64,000 nt of DNA from Flavobacterium sp. (GTDB lineage: Bacteria > Bacteroidota > Bacteroidia > Flavobacteriales > Flavobacteriaceae): assembly GCF_017744675.1 (NCBI RefSeq), contig NZ_JAGIAV010000005.1, positions 239,992-303,991 of the forward strand. Direction: 5' to 3'. The position numbers were made by a program, and so were the translations under genes. Below, piece by piece: positions 44,201 through 51,362 of the stretch (position 1 is the first letter of the stretch; each line of letters begins with the position of its first letter). The notes beneath the pieces are model-generated. The model was given only the letters and a program-made list of their open reading frames with translations. It was not told where the DNA came from and ran no database searches.

Positions 44201-44654
44201 GGAATTTATGAAACAGCGTTTTCGTTGGAGTTATGGAATTATGCAGGCTTTTTGGAAAAACAGAGACGCTTGCTTTAATCCGAGATATAAAGGTTTGGGT
44301 ATGGTGGCTTTACCCAATATTCTGATTTTTCAAATAGTATTGCCCATTTTTGCGCCATTGGCAGATCTAGTTCTTATTGTGAGTTTGATTTGGAACCATA
44401 ACGATTCTGATAGTCTTCATAAAATCCTGATATATTACATTGCTTTTATGCTGGTTGATATGCTAGTAAGCGTAGTTGCTTTTATTTTTGAAAAAGAAAA
44501 ACTTACGAAGCTAATTTGGCTGATTCCGCAACGATTTGTGTACAGACAATTAATGTATGTGATTTTATTTAAAGCTTTAGGAAAAGCTTTAAAAGGAGAA
44601 AGTCAAAGTTGGGGAGTGCTTACACGTACAGGAAATGTTGCGACGGTAGAATAG
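41262..44654 (+). CDS. GH18-like / polysaccharide deacetylase / GT2 fusion protein
   Basis: A 1130-residue membrane protein with three enzyme modules. A signal anchor (about 24-44) is followed by a GH18-like TIM barrel (about 100-410) with KLQGINIDFEEF in place of the DGxDxDxE motif, retaining the last D and E. The CE4/NodB deacetylase (about 490-690) has TFDDGPDPTYTPQIL, EIGNHTFTHPN, FRAPYN and ILLHDAG. After a helix (about 718-745) comes the GT2 domain with VSIIVPAYNEEIN, FVDDGSKD, CIDADTQL, LAEDCDLTIRI and QRFRWSYG (QxxRW), then three C-terminal helices. The set recalls PgaB plus PgaC of poly-N-acetylglucosamine synthesis in one chain. The actual polymer is unproven. Confidence 0.9.
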   Translation: MDEKKQIFQTETKKRWRTFQWSSRLILFLLILMVPIFLITLKRGLKPELPLLANKSTAGKTLENPTIPKKLTAKELKKFKGFDYFLRSKSKVEKLANQPRVTQTASEVRAAFLVDWDPQSLFSLQKNVDKLNMVVPEWFFIDPKTDLLKTEIDTAALKVLKKAKVKIVPLINNINESLGEGDFDGDLIHRILHDKSKKTRLINDIVKTLDKYKLQGINIDFEEFKENSDEPIIAFQKELYEKLHPLGYLVSQDIMAGDDDFNVKELAKYNDYMFLMAYDEHYASSVPGEVSSQKWIERIVDKTAKEVPSDKIILCFAGYGYDWEEKQEGETITYDQAIAIAKQYNATIKFDNSTYNNFFKYTDSNGKKHEVDFEDAATNFNTIRFSDEYGLAGTALWRLGSEDQRLWNYYHRSLTNESIAKKPFDFAVMKRVNTRIESPAYIGDGEILNVIADPEPGKIDLEIEKDEDIITEQKYVKLPTKYVISKFGNVHKQVILTFDDGPDPTYTPQILDILKREKVPAVFFVIGIQAENNIPLLQRIYSEGHEIGNHTFTHPNIALVSPERAAAEMETTRLLIEAVTGRSTVLFRAPYNADAEPTTEAELRPIALSKAQNYYTVGESIDPNDWEKGVSADSIYTRTIKEYEANPDKGIILLHDAGGNRQATVDALPRIIKYFKDKNIQFTTVSHLLGKPKDQIMPKAKGQFISVDNLIFDFGYWFGHFISATFWVAIFLGFLRIALMAIMAFVKRWHDHKHPPVYKTSEGNPKVSIIVPAYNEEINAVKTIENLLGQDYSDFDIVFVDDGSKDKTFEMIKNAFENNPKVKIHTKPNGGKASALNYGIKLTENEYVVCIDADTQLKKDAISQLMKGFTMQLKDNAEIGAIAGNVKVGNENTMLTRWQSIEYTTAQNFDRRAFDLINGITVVPGAIGAFRKIAIEKAGGFTTDTLAEDCDLTIRILRNDYHIINCIEAVAVTEAPESLKEFMKQRFRWSYGIMQAFWKNRDACFNPRYKGLGMVALPNILIFQIVLPIFAPLADLVLIVSLIWNHNDSDSLHKILIYYIAFMLVDMLVSVVAFIFEKEKLTKLIWLIPQRFVYRQLMYVILFKALGKALKGESQSWGVLTRTGNVATVE

Positions 44655-44659
44655 TTTTT

Positions 44660-44733
44660 TTGCCACCAATTTCACGAATTCCCACCAATTTCAAACGGAA
44701 AAGTTTAGTGCTAATTCGTGAAATTGGTGGCTA
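44660..44733. repeat. Palindromic repeat, CACGAATT family (copy A6)
   Basis: The left arm TGCCACCAATTTCACGAATT pairs with the right arm AATTCGTGAAATTGGTGGC. The C-to-A change in the left arm is matched by a compensating base in the right arm compared with copy A2, so pairing is kept. Confidence 0.88.
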
Positions 44734-44737
44734 AAGA

Positions 44738-44766
44738 AAAAGACCTCGTTTTTGGCGAGGTCTTTT
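44738..44766. terminator. Bidirectional terminator between convergent genes
   Basis: AAAAGACCTCG (44738-44748) pairs with CGAGGTCTTTT (44756-44766). It lies between the fusion-protein gene and the Cys-pair peptide gene. Confidence 0.85.
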
Positions 44767-44785
44767 GCTGAAATAGAATTTCAAT

Positions 44786-44944
44786 TTATTTTTTAACGCA
44801 GCAAGATTTTGTGTCTTTTTTGTCTGTTGCTTTTTTACAGCAAGATTCTTTTTTGGTTTTGTCTTTTGTTGCTGGTTTAGTCTCCTGAGCCATTACGCTA
44901 ATTGAAAAAAAAGCAACTGTTACTGCGGTGATTACCTTTGTCAT
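44786..44944 (-). CDS. Small exported Cys-pair peptide
   Basis: A 52-residue gene. A signal peptide (MTKVITAVTVAFFSISVMAQ) is followed by a lysine-rich mature part of about 32 residues with two vicinal cysteine pairs (KESCCKKAT and KSCCVKK) separated by 13 residues. The Lys/Cys composition resembles small soft-metal-binding peptides, and copper genes lie close by, which makes periplasmic metal binding a reasonable guess. It ends 20 bp from a terminator. No homologue is recognised. Confidence 0.7.
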   Translation of the reverse strand: MTKVITAVTVAFFSISVMAQETKPATKDKTKKESCCKKATDKKDTKSCCVKK

Positions 44945-45058
44945 TTTGTTTAAATATTTTTTGTGTTAGAGATTATAATTGGTAATCCAAATATAAATTG
45001 ATTTCTTATTTGTGAGAATAATTTGATTGTTAATGTTTTTATAAAAGTCATTTTAAAA

Positions 45059-45742
45059 CTAAAAACCATGAGCTACTTTACGCTCTTTATATTGCCCTTT
45101 TTCTATAATCCAAACCAATTCATAGCTTCCAGCTCCATCACTATTGGTAGAAGAAATGTATAAAGTGTTAGAAGTTTGGTCATAATTTATTCGAGTACTA
45201 GAAAGATTAGGCTCAAATAAATCCTCGAAAGCATTTTTAGGAAGCTCAATCGTTTTGGTTCCTATTACTACAGTTATCGTTTTAAATGCTGTTTTAGGGA
45301 TTCCGCCATCAGTTCCCCAAAATTGTTTTCCGTTGATTTTCTCTAGAAAAGATTTGTCTTTTGAAAAAGTGAGCTTTGCTGTATTTGATTCAAAATTTTT
45401 ACTTTCGATACTAATCGTAACGTTGTCTTTCTGGAAAATTACCTTAGTTTTAGTTTCTTTTATTAATGGAATTTTTTCAAAATCAGATAAATACTTAACT
45501 CTGTCTTTGTATAAGTAACCGCTTAAATCCTTATTGTTTTTAGAATAATCGATGTTGATCCAATTCTTTTCGGGTTCGAAACAATACACCACAAAACCAT
45601 TTTTTAATTGGTCAGAAATATTATTTCCTTTTGAGGCTTCCGATCTAATATTTACATATCCGTCATTATCTTTTATTACTGCAAATTGTGAAAATGTTGT
45701 ATTGCTTAAAAGTGATAGTAGCAAGAAAAAGCAGGTTCTCAT
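45059..45742 (-). CDS. Exported SH3-domain protein
   Basis: A 227-residue protein. A signal peptide (about 1-18) is followed by a bacterial SH3 domain (about 20-85: KDNDGYVNIRSEASKGNNIS, WINIDYSK, GYLYKDRVKYL). The rest (about 95-227) is a beta-rich region with GTDGGIPKTAFKTITVVIGT and TNSDGAGSYELVWIIEKG, not recognised. SH3 domains of this type often bind cell wall. No enzymatic motif is seen. Confidence 0.8.
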   Translation of the reverse strand: MRTCFFLLLSLLSNTTFSQFAVIKDNDGYVNIRSEASKGNNISDQLKNGFVVYCFEPEKNWINIDYSKNNKDLSGYLYKDRVKYLSDFEKIPLIKETKTKVIFQKDNVTISIESKNFESNTAKLTFSKDKSFLEKINGKQFWGTDGGIPKTAFKTITVVIGTKTIELPKNAFEDLFEPNLSSTRINYDQTSNTLYISSTNSDGAGSYELVWIIEKGQYKERKVAHGF

Positions 45743-45841
45743 ATTAATTGATTTTTAGAAAACTAAGATATAATTTATTTCCCTGTAAGAATGCTTTTTC
45801 TAAAATGAACTTAAATCACTTATATGGTTTAAGAAAAAAAA

Positions 45842-48082
45842 TCAATAGTTCAAATTAACCCCAAATCCAATTCCCATATCACTGTCATAATGAGTAGTGA
45901 TGCCAAAGTTTCTGGCCACGATATATTTCAGTCCAGCCATATATTCTTTATCGGTATTCCACATCAAATTCATTCGTAAACGTTTGGCAAGCGGAATATC
46001 TTTTCGTTCAAATTGAACACGTACATTTCCATCCGTATAAACCTCAACTTGCGCTTTTATCAGCATTGGCAAAGTATATTCAAGACCGGCGCTAAAAACC
46101 GAACGATTGTCTTTGGTGTTTTTCTGTCCGAAAAGATTGTGTTCCTGTTCGTCCATTCCCATTCTTCGGTATCTCCAGTCAAAACCAATAAAAGGCATCA
46201 ACCACTGATTTTTTCCAATATATCTTCCAATATGAGTTTCAGTTTCGTAACCATGTTCATCATTATAACCCAATCTCCATTCGGTTCCGATACTCCATCT
46301 TGTATTGCCTAACATCGCTTCACCATCGTTTCCGTTGGTTGCAAAATCATTTTCAGCCATAAAATGAAACATTCTGTCATCCATTTTCAGCATTTTAAAA
46401 GCCATTTCGGGATGATGAATCAGCGGATTTGGAGCTGAATTTTCATAAGTGAAAATACGTCCCATTCCTGCCATCATGTGATATAAAATATGACAGTGAA
46501 AAAACCAATCGCCATCTGCATTGGCCTGAAATTCGATCGTATCGGTTTCCATCGGCATAATATCAATCACATTTTTTAAAGGAGAATAATCGCCATGTTC
46601 ATTGAGAATTCTAAAATCATGTCCGTGCAAATGCATGGGGTGGCGCATCATCGAACCATTGTACAAAACAATTCGAACGTTTTCTCCTTTTTTAATTAAA
46701 ATCTTATCCGTTTCAGAAACCACTTTATTGTCTAAACTCCAAACATAACGATTCATATTTCCTGAAAGTGTAAAGCGCAATTCTTTTACTGGCGCATCTT
46801 TTGGAAGATTAGTTTTAAATGGAGATTTCAGCATTCCGTAATTTAAAGTCACAATTTCAGAAGTTTCCGTACTGTCGCTTTCCATTTTCATGTTTTCCAT
46901 ATTATGGTTCGAATGATCCATTGCAGGTTTTGCACTTTCATCTTCACCCGAAATTTCAGGGTACATCACGGCATTCATATCCATTTTATTCAAAGACATT
47001 TTCATGCCCATATCATTCATTTCGCCATTCATTTTCATCATGTCGTTCATCATTTTCATTCCTTCAAAATATTTTAATTTCGAAAGATGATGAACAGGCT
47101 GTTTTTCGCCATTTCCTAAAAACAAAGACGCAGATCCTGTTCTATCTTCGGCTGTAGCCAAAAAAGCAAAAGATTTATTGTCTTCTGGAATCGTAACCAC
47201 AACATCATAAGTTTCAGAAACCGCAATAATCAAGCGATCGACTTCTACAGGTTCTACATCATTTCCATCGCTGGCTACAACGGTAATTTTCCCTCCGCCG
47301 TAGGTTAGCCAGAAATAACTCGAAGCGCCACCGTTGGCAATTCTTAATCGGACTTTAGAACCAGGTTTGAAATCAGAAAGCTGTTGTTCGTTTTTACCGT
47401 TAAGCAGAAACTTTTCATAATAAACATCACTGACATCCATAGCATTCATTCGTTTCCATTCGTTGGTTACTTTGGTCGAAAAATGTCCCTGTTTTATAGC
47501 TTCGGCATAACTTTGCGTGGTTCCTTTTTTAATTGCAAACCAATCATTGGCATTGTGCAGCATTCGCTGAATATTTTCTGGTTTCAAATCCGACCATTCG
47601 CTTAAAATAACCGGAATTGTCGGCAAATCATCAATTCCTTTTCTAATTGTCGAATCGTCTTTTTTCTTGTTGATGATAAAAAGTCCGTACAAACCAATTT
47701 GCTCTTGCAAACCAGAATGGCTGTGGTACCAATACGTTCCGTTTTGAATAATCGGAAAAGTATATTTGTGAGTCGTTCCAGGCTCAATTGGCATTTGAGT
47801 CAGATACGGAACTCCGTCTTCTTTATTTGGCAGAAACAATCCGTGCCAGTGCATCGAAGTGCTTTCTTTTTTTAATTCGTTGTGCACATAAATTTCTGCA
47901 ATATCACCTTCGGTAAAAGTCAAAGTTGGCATCGGAATTTGTCCGTTAACAGAAATCGCACGTTTTTCTTTACCCGAAAAATTGACAATCGTGTCTCGAA
48001 CGTGCAAATCGTAACGTACTACTTTTTGAGCCTTTAGGTGAAAAGCGATTAAAAATAAAAGAAGAATATATTTGATTTTCAT
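45842..48082 (-). CDS. CopA-type multicopper oxidase fused to a CopB-like outer-membrane domain
   Basis: A 746-residue exported protein. A signal peptide (about 1-18) is followed by three cupredoxin domains with the copper ligands: STSMHWHGLF, GTYWYHSHSGLQEQIG, RHPMHLHGHDF (about 478) and DWFFHCHILYHMMAGM (about 527-541). A methionine-rich stretch (about 342-405, e.g. MNDMMKMNGEMNDMGMKM) is typical of cuprous oxidases. After about residue 590 the sequence becomes a beta-rich region (RWSIGTEWRLGYND, LRMNLMWNTDKEYMAGLKY, final GFGVNLNY) like CopB, normally a separate outer-membrane protein. It probably oxidises Cu(I) at the outer membrane. It lies downstream of the copper ATPase. Confidence 0.92.
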   Translation of the reverse strand: MKIKYILLLFLIAFHLKAQKVVRYDLHVRDTIVNFSGKEKRAISVNGQIPMPTLTFTEGDIAEIYVHNELKKESTSMHWHGLFLPNKEDGVPYLTQMPIEPGTTHKYTFPIIQNGTYWYHSHSGLQEQIGLYGLFIINKKKDDSTIRKGIDDLPTIPVILSEWSDLKPENIQRMLHNANDWFAIKKGTTQSYAEAIKQGHFSTKVTNEWKRMNAMDVSDVYYEKFLLNGKNEQQLSDFKPGSKVRLRIANGGASSYFWLTYGGGKITVVASDGNDVEPVEVDRLIIAVSETYDVVVTIPEDNKSFAFLATAEDRTGSASLFLGNGEKQPVHHLSKLKYFEGMKMMNDMMKMNGEMNDMGMKMSLNKMDMNAVMYPEISGEDESAKPAMDHSNHNMENMKMESDSTETSEIVTLNYGMLKSPFKTNLPKDAPVKELRFTLSGNMNRYVWSLDNKVVSETDKILIKKGENVRIVLYNGSMMRHPMHLHGHDFRILNEHGDYSPLKNVIDIMPMETDTIEFQANADGDWFFHCHILYHMMAGMGRIFTYENSAPNPLIHHPEMAFKMLKMDDRMFHFMAENDFATNGNDGEAMLGNTRWSIGTEWRLGYNDEHGYETETHIGRYIGKNQWLMPFIGFDWRYRRMGMDEQEHNLFGQKNTKDNRSVFSAGLEYTLPMLIKAQVEVYTDGNVRVQFERKDIPLAKRLRMNLMWNTDKEYMAGLKYIVARNFGITTHYDSDMGIGFGVNLNY

Positions 48083-48122
48083 GATAGATTATATTTTAAA
48101 AAATTAGGCGCAATTTAATTTT

Positions 48123-48252
48123 AACACATAGAAACATAGATTTTTGTGTATAAAAAGGGAATAAAAGAAACTAGTTTCCACACATAGCGCTATGTGTATT
48201 CCAATAAGTGAAACGCCTTTACGCACAATGCAAAACTATGTTTCTATGTGTT
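48123..48252. repeat. Palindromic repeat (ACATAGAAACATAG type) between copper genes
   Basis: Perfect 17-bp arms AACACATAGAAACATAG (48123-48139) and CTATGTTTCTATGTGTT (48236-48252). The centre contains a perfect 16-bp palindrome CACATAGCGCTATGTG (48181-48196). It lies between the copper ATPase and the multicopper oxidase and would be transcribed within their message. Confidence 0.85.
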
Positions 48253-48271
48253 TGAAATAATTACGTCCAAC

Positions 48272-50806
48272 CTACAGTTTTAAATTTCTCAATCGCAAAG
48301 CATTTACAATTACCGAAACAGAACTCAAACTCATAGCAACCGCAGCTAACATTGGCGAAAGCAAGATTCCTAAAAAAGGATATAAAATTCCTGCCGCAAT
48401 TGGCACGCCCAATGTATTATAAATGAAAGCAAAGAATAAGTTTTGTTTGATGTTTGACATTACAGCGTGACTCAGGTTTTTTGCTTTTACGATTCCGTTT
48501 AAATCGCCTTTTACCAAAGTGATTTTAGCACTTTCAATCGCAACATCTGTTCCTGTTCCCATTGCGATTCCGATATTCGATTGAGCCAAAGCAGGTGCAT
48601 CGTTGATTCCGTCTCCAGCCATAGCGACAACTTTTCCTTGCGCTTGAAGACGTTCAATTTCTTTCAATTTATCTTCAGGAAGACAATCGGCTTTAAAAGA
48701 ACTCAAATGCAAATGATCCGCAACGGCTTTTGCTGTATTGTGATTATCTCCAGTCAGCATAATTACTTCAACACCTTGATTGATTAATTCTTTAATCGCT
48801 TTTGCGCTGTTTTCTTTAACGGCATCGGTAATGGCTACAAAGCCTAAAACTTCTTTTTCAATAGAAATATACGAAATAGTTTTTCCAAGATTTTGCTCGG
48901 CAGTTACTTTGTTTTCTAAATCTGAATGAATAGAAATGCCTATTTCATCCATTAATTTTTTATTTCCTAAAGCAACTTTTTTACCCTCGATAGTGCCGAC
49001 AACACCTTTTCCTGCAATGGTTTCAAAACCTTGAACTTCTTTTAGCGCACTATTTTTTGCTTTCGCGAAATTAACTACGGCTTGTGCCAAAGGATGCTCA
49101 CTGTGCTGATTTAAAGAAGCGATGTTTTGAAGCAGAAAATCGCCGTCATTATTTACTGCATATATTTTTTCTACTGAAGGTTTTCCTTCGGTAATGGTTC
49201 CTGTTTTATCCGTAATTAAAACATCAATTTTATTCATGTTTTCTAAGGCTTCGGCATTTTTTATTAAGATTCCGTGCTGAGCGCCTTTTCCAACACCAAC
49301 CATAACCGACATTGGAGTTGCCAATCCAAGTGCGCAAGGGCAGGCAATAATCAAAACGGCAATGGCATTAATTAATCCGTAAACGTAAGCGGGTTCTGGA
49401 CCGAATTTCGCCCAAGCAAAAAAGGTTAAAACCGAAATGATTACAACAGTTGGAACGAAATATTTAGAAACGCGATCGGCTAATTTCTGAATTGGAGCGC
49501 GAGATCTGCTGGCATCATTTACCATTTGTATAATTTGCGAAAGTATGGTTTCTGATCCTACTTTTTCGGCAACCATCACAAATGATTTTGTCCCGTTTAT
49601 TGTTCCAGAAATTACTGAATCGCCTACTTTTTTATCTACAGGAATTGGTTCTCCTGTAATCATAGATTCGTCGATACTGCTTTCGCCAGTAGTAATTTTT
49701 CCGTCAACTGGAATTTTTTCTCCTGGTTTTACACGAAGCAAATCGCCTTTTTTAATATTGTGAATGGAGATTACTCTGTCGTTCCCGTTTTCTACTAAAG
49801 TTGCTTCGGTTGGAGCTAGTTTTAATAATTCTTTTATCGCGCCATTGGTTTGTCCGTGTGCTTTAGCTTCCAATAATTGCCCTAATAAAACCAAAGTAAT
49901 AATTACGGTCGCAGCTTCAAAATACAAATGAATCGTTCCGTGATGCGATTTGAATTCTGAGGGAAAAATGTCTGGGAAGAACATTCCGACAATACTAAAA
50001 AGAAAGGCAACGCTTGTTCCAATTCCGATTAGCGTAAACATATTTAAGTTCCAAGTCACAATTGATTTGTAAGCGCGAACAAAAAACATCCAACCCGCAT
50101 AAAATAAAATGGGAATTGAAAATAGAAACTGAATCCAATTCCATTTTTCGATAGACATTATATTATAAAGCGGATTATTCGGAATCATTTCTGACATTGA
50201 AATAATGAAAATCGGAAGTGTAAACAAAATCGCAATTTTCATCTTTTTCAATAAATCGAAATAAGTTTTGTTTTCTTCGCTTTCAGAAGCTTGCATCGGT
50301 ACCAAATCCATTCCGCAAATGGGGCAATCGCCTGGCTCGTTTGAAACAATTTCTGGATGCATCGGACAAGTAAATTGTGTTGCTGTTATCGCAACTTGCG
50401 GTACTAAGTCCATTCCGCATACAGGACAGTCTCCCGGTTTGTCATAGGTTTTGTCGCCTTCGCAATGCATCGGACAATAATAAACGCCATTTGCACTGTG
50501 CTGATGCACTTTTTTAGTTTCTGTTTTATGATGGTGGTGATCGTGATGCTCTTTTTTATGGCTAGAGCAGCAAGATTTAGCTTCGCCATGATTTTTAGGA
50601 GAATCCATTTCAATAGTATAATTCCCCGCAGCAGACAAAACTTCTTGAAATTTTTCTGTCGGAACATGTTTTTCCATTGTAATCGTAGCCATTGGCGGAT
50701 TCAAAGTTACTTCTGCCTGAACGCCTTCTACTTCATTTAAAGTTTTTTCGACTTTGGTTCGACATCCGTTGCATGACATTCCTGAAATTATATATTGATG
50801 AGTCAT
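48272..50806 (-). CDS. Copper-translocating P1B-type ATPase
   Basis: An 844-residue Cu(I) exporter. An HMA domain (1-70, SGMSCNGCRTKV) is followed by a His-rich linker (KKEHHDHHHHKTE) and two heavy-metal-binding segments of the YHS-like type (YYCPMHCEGD..GDCPVCGMDLVP and FTCPMHPEI..GDCPICGMDLVP, about 108-170). Then come eight helices with ACPCALGLATP (CPC at 489-491), TGEP in the actuator domain, phosphorylated Asp in DKTGTITEG (about 533), HP in NQHSEHPLAQA, and GDGINDAPALAQ. Substrate Cu+ follows from CPC and the copper neighbours. It precedes the multicopper oxidase. Confidence 0.96.
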   Translation of the reverse strand: MTHQYIISGMSCNGCRTKVEKTLNEVEGVQAEVTLNPPMATITMEKHVPTEKFQEVLSAAGNYTIEMDSPKNHGEAKSCCSSHKKEHHDHHHHKTETKKVHQHSANGVYYCPMHCEGDKTYDKPGDCPVCGMDLVPQVAITATQFTCPMHPEIVSNEPGDCPICGMDLVPMQASESEENKTYFDLLKKMKIAILFTLPIFIISMSEMIPNNPLYNIMSIEKWNWIQFLFSIPILFYAGWMFFVRAYKSIVTWNLNMFTLIGIGTSVAFLFSIVGMFFPDIFPSEFKSHHGTIHLYFEAATVIITLVLLGQLLEAKAHGQTNGAIKELLKLAPTEATLVENGNDRVISIHNIKKGDLLRVKPGEKIPVDGKITTGESSIDESMITGEPIPVDKKVGDSVISGTINGTKSFVMVAEKVGSETILSQIIQMVNDASRSRAPIQKLADRVSKYFVPTVVIISVLTFFAWAKFGPEPAYVYGLINAIAVLIIACPCALGLATPMSVMVGVGKGAQHGILIKNAEALENMNKIDVLITDKTGTITEGKPSVEKIYAVNNDGDFLLQNIASLNQHSEHPLAQAVVNFAKAKNSALKEVQGFETIAGKGVVGTIEGKKVALGNKKLMDEIGISIHSDLENKVTAEQNLGKTISYISIEKEVLGFVAITDAVKENSAKAIKELINQGVEVIMLTGDNHNTAKAVADHLHLSSFKADCLPEDKLKEIERLQAQGKVVAMAGDGINDAPALAQSNIGIAMGTGTDVAIESAKITLVKGDLNGIVKAKNLSHAVMSNIKQNLFFAFIYNTLGVPIAAGILYPFLGILLSPMLAAVAMSLSSVSVIVNALRLRNLKL

Positions 50807-50912
50807 TGTATTGGTTTTTAATATTACAATGCAAATTTCCGAACTATTGGGGAGTTGGATTTGTAGAATTTTGGGAATGATTTGTAAGATTTACTAAGAT
50901 AAGGTTTTTTTG

Positions 50913-51015
50913 ACCCGCAAAGTGCGCAAAGAGTTACGCAAAGCACGCTAAGACCACGCAAAGTGCGCAAAGTTTTTTCTGTTTTGAGAAATTTAAAAAG
51001 TTCGCAAAGCTTTGT
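50913..51015. repeat. GCAAAG-family repeat (copy B2)
   Basis: ACCCGCAAAGTGCGCAAAG, TTACGCAAAGCACGC, ACCACGCAAAGTGCGCAAAG and TTCGCAAAGCTTTG are variants of the words in copy B1 (16257). This copy is less symmetric. It is the first of four repeats that fill the spacer between the AraC/HMA gene and the copper ATPase. Confidence 0.75.
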
Positions 51016-51044
51016 CTAAAAATAGCTTTACGAATTCTATATAA

Positions 51045-51126
51045 AACATAGCCCAAGGTTTCAATCTTGGGTACACAAAGATTGGAAAACAATGCGTTTC
51101 CCAAGGTTGAAACCTTGGGCTATGTT
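51045..51126. repeat. Palindromic repeat (CCCAAGGTTTCAA type)
   Basis: The arm AACATAGCCCAAGGTTTCAA matches TTGAAACCTTGGGCTATGTT exactly (20 bp). The loop contains TCTTGGG and a second hairpin can form inside. A half copy with changed bases lies at 34476. Confidence 0.9.
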
Positions 51127-51158
51127 CTGAATAAATTGCGAAATCGTTATGTAAAAAG

Positions 51159-51226
51159 TTAGCCACAGATTAAAAAGATTATCAGAGATTTTTAAAATCC
51201 TTTTAATCATTATTATCTGTGGCTAA
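51159..51226. repeat. Palindromic repeat (TTAGCCACAGATTAAAA type)
   Basis: TTAGCCACAGAT (51159-51170) pairs with ATCTGTGGCTAA (51215-51226). Inner words AAAAGGATT-like and AATCCTTTTAAT extend the stem. Confidence 0.88.
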
Positions 51227-51256
51227 ATAAAATCTTTGCACTCTTTGTGATTAAGT

Positions 51257-51337
51257 CTCTCGCAGATTTCGCAGATTGAGTAGATTTAATTTTTATTAAT
51301 CAAAAATATCTGCTCAATCTGTTTAAATCTGCGAGAG
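51257..51337. repeat. Palindromic repeat (CTCTCGCAGATTT type)
   Basis: CTCTCGCAGATT at the left pairs with AATCTGCGAGAG at the right (ending 51337). Inside, CAGATTGAGTAGATTT pairs loosely with ATATCTGCTCAATCTG. It ends 25 bp before the stop of the AraC/HMA gene. Confidence 0.88.
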
Positions 51338-51362
51338 AATAATTTTTCGCTTTTACGAGAAA

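Noticed and set aside
50913..51337. A CRISPR array, because of closely spaced repeats
   Set aside because: The repeats differ in sequence, are palindromic over their whole length and have no regular spacers; no cas genes are present.
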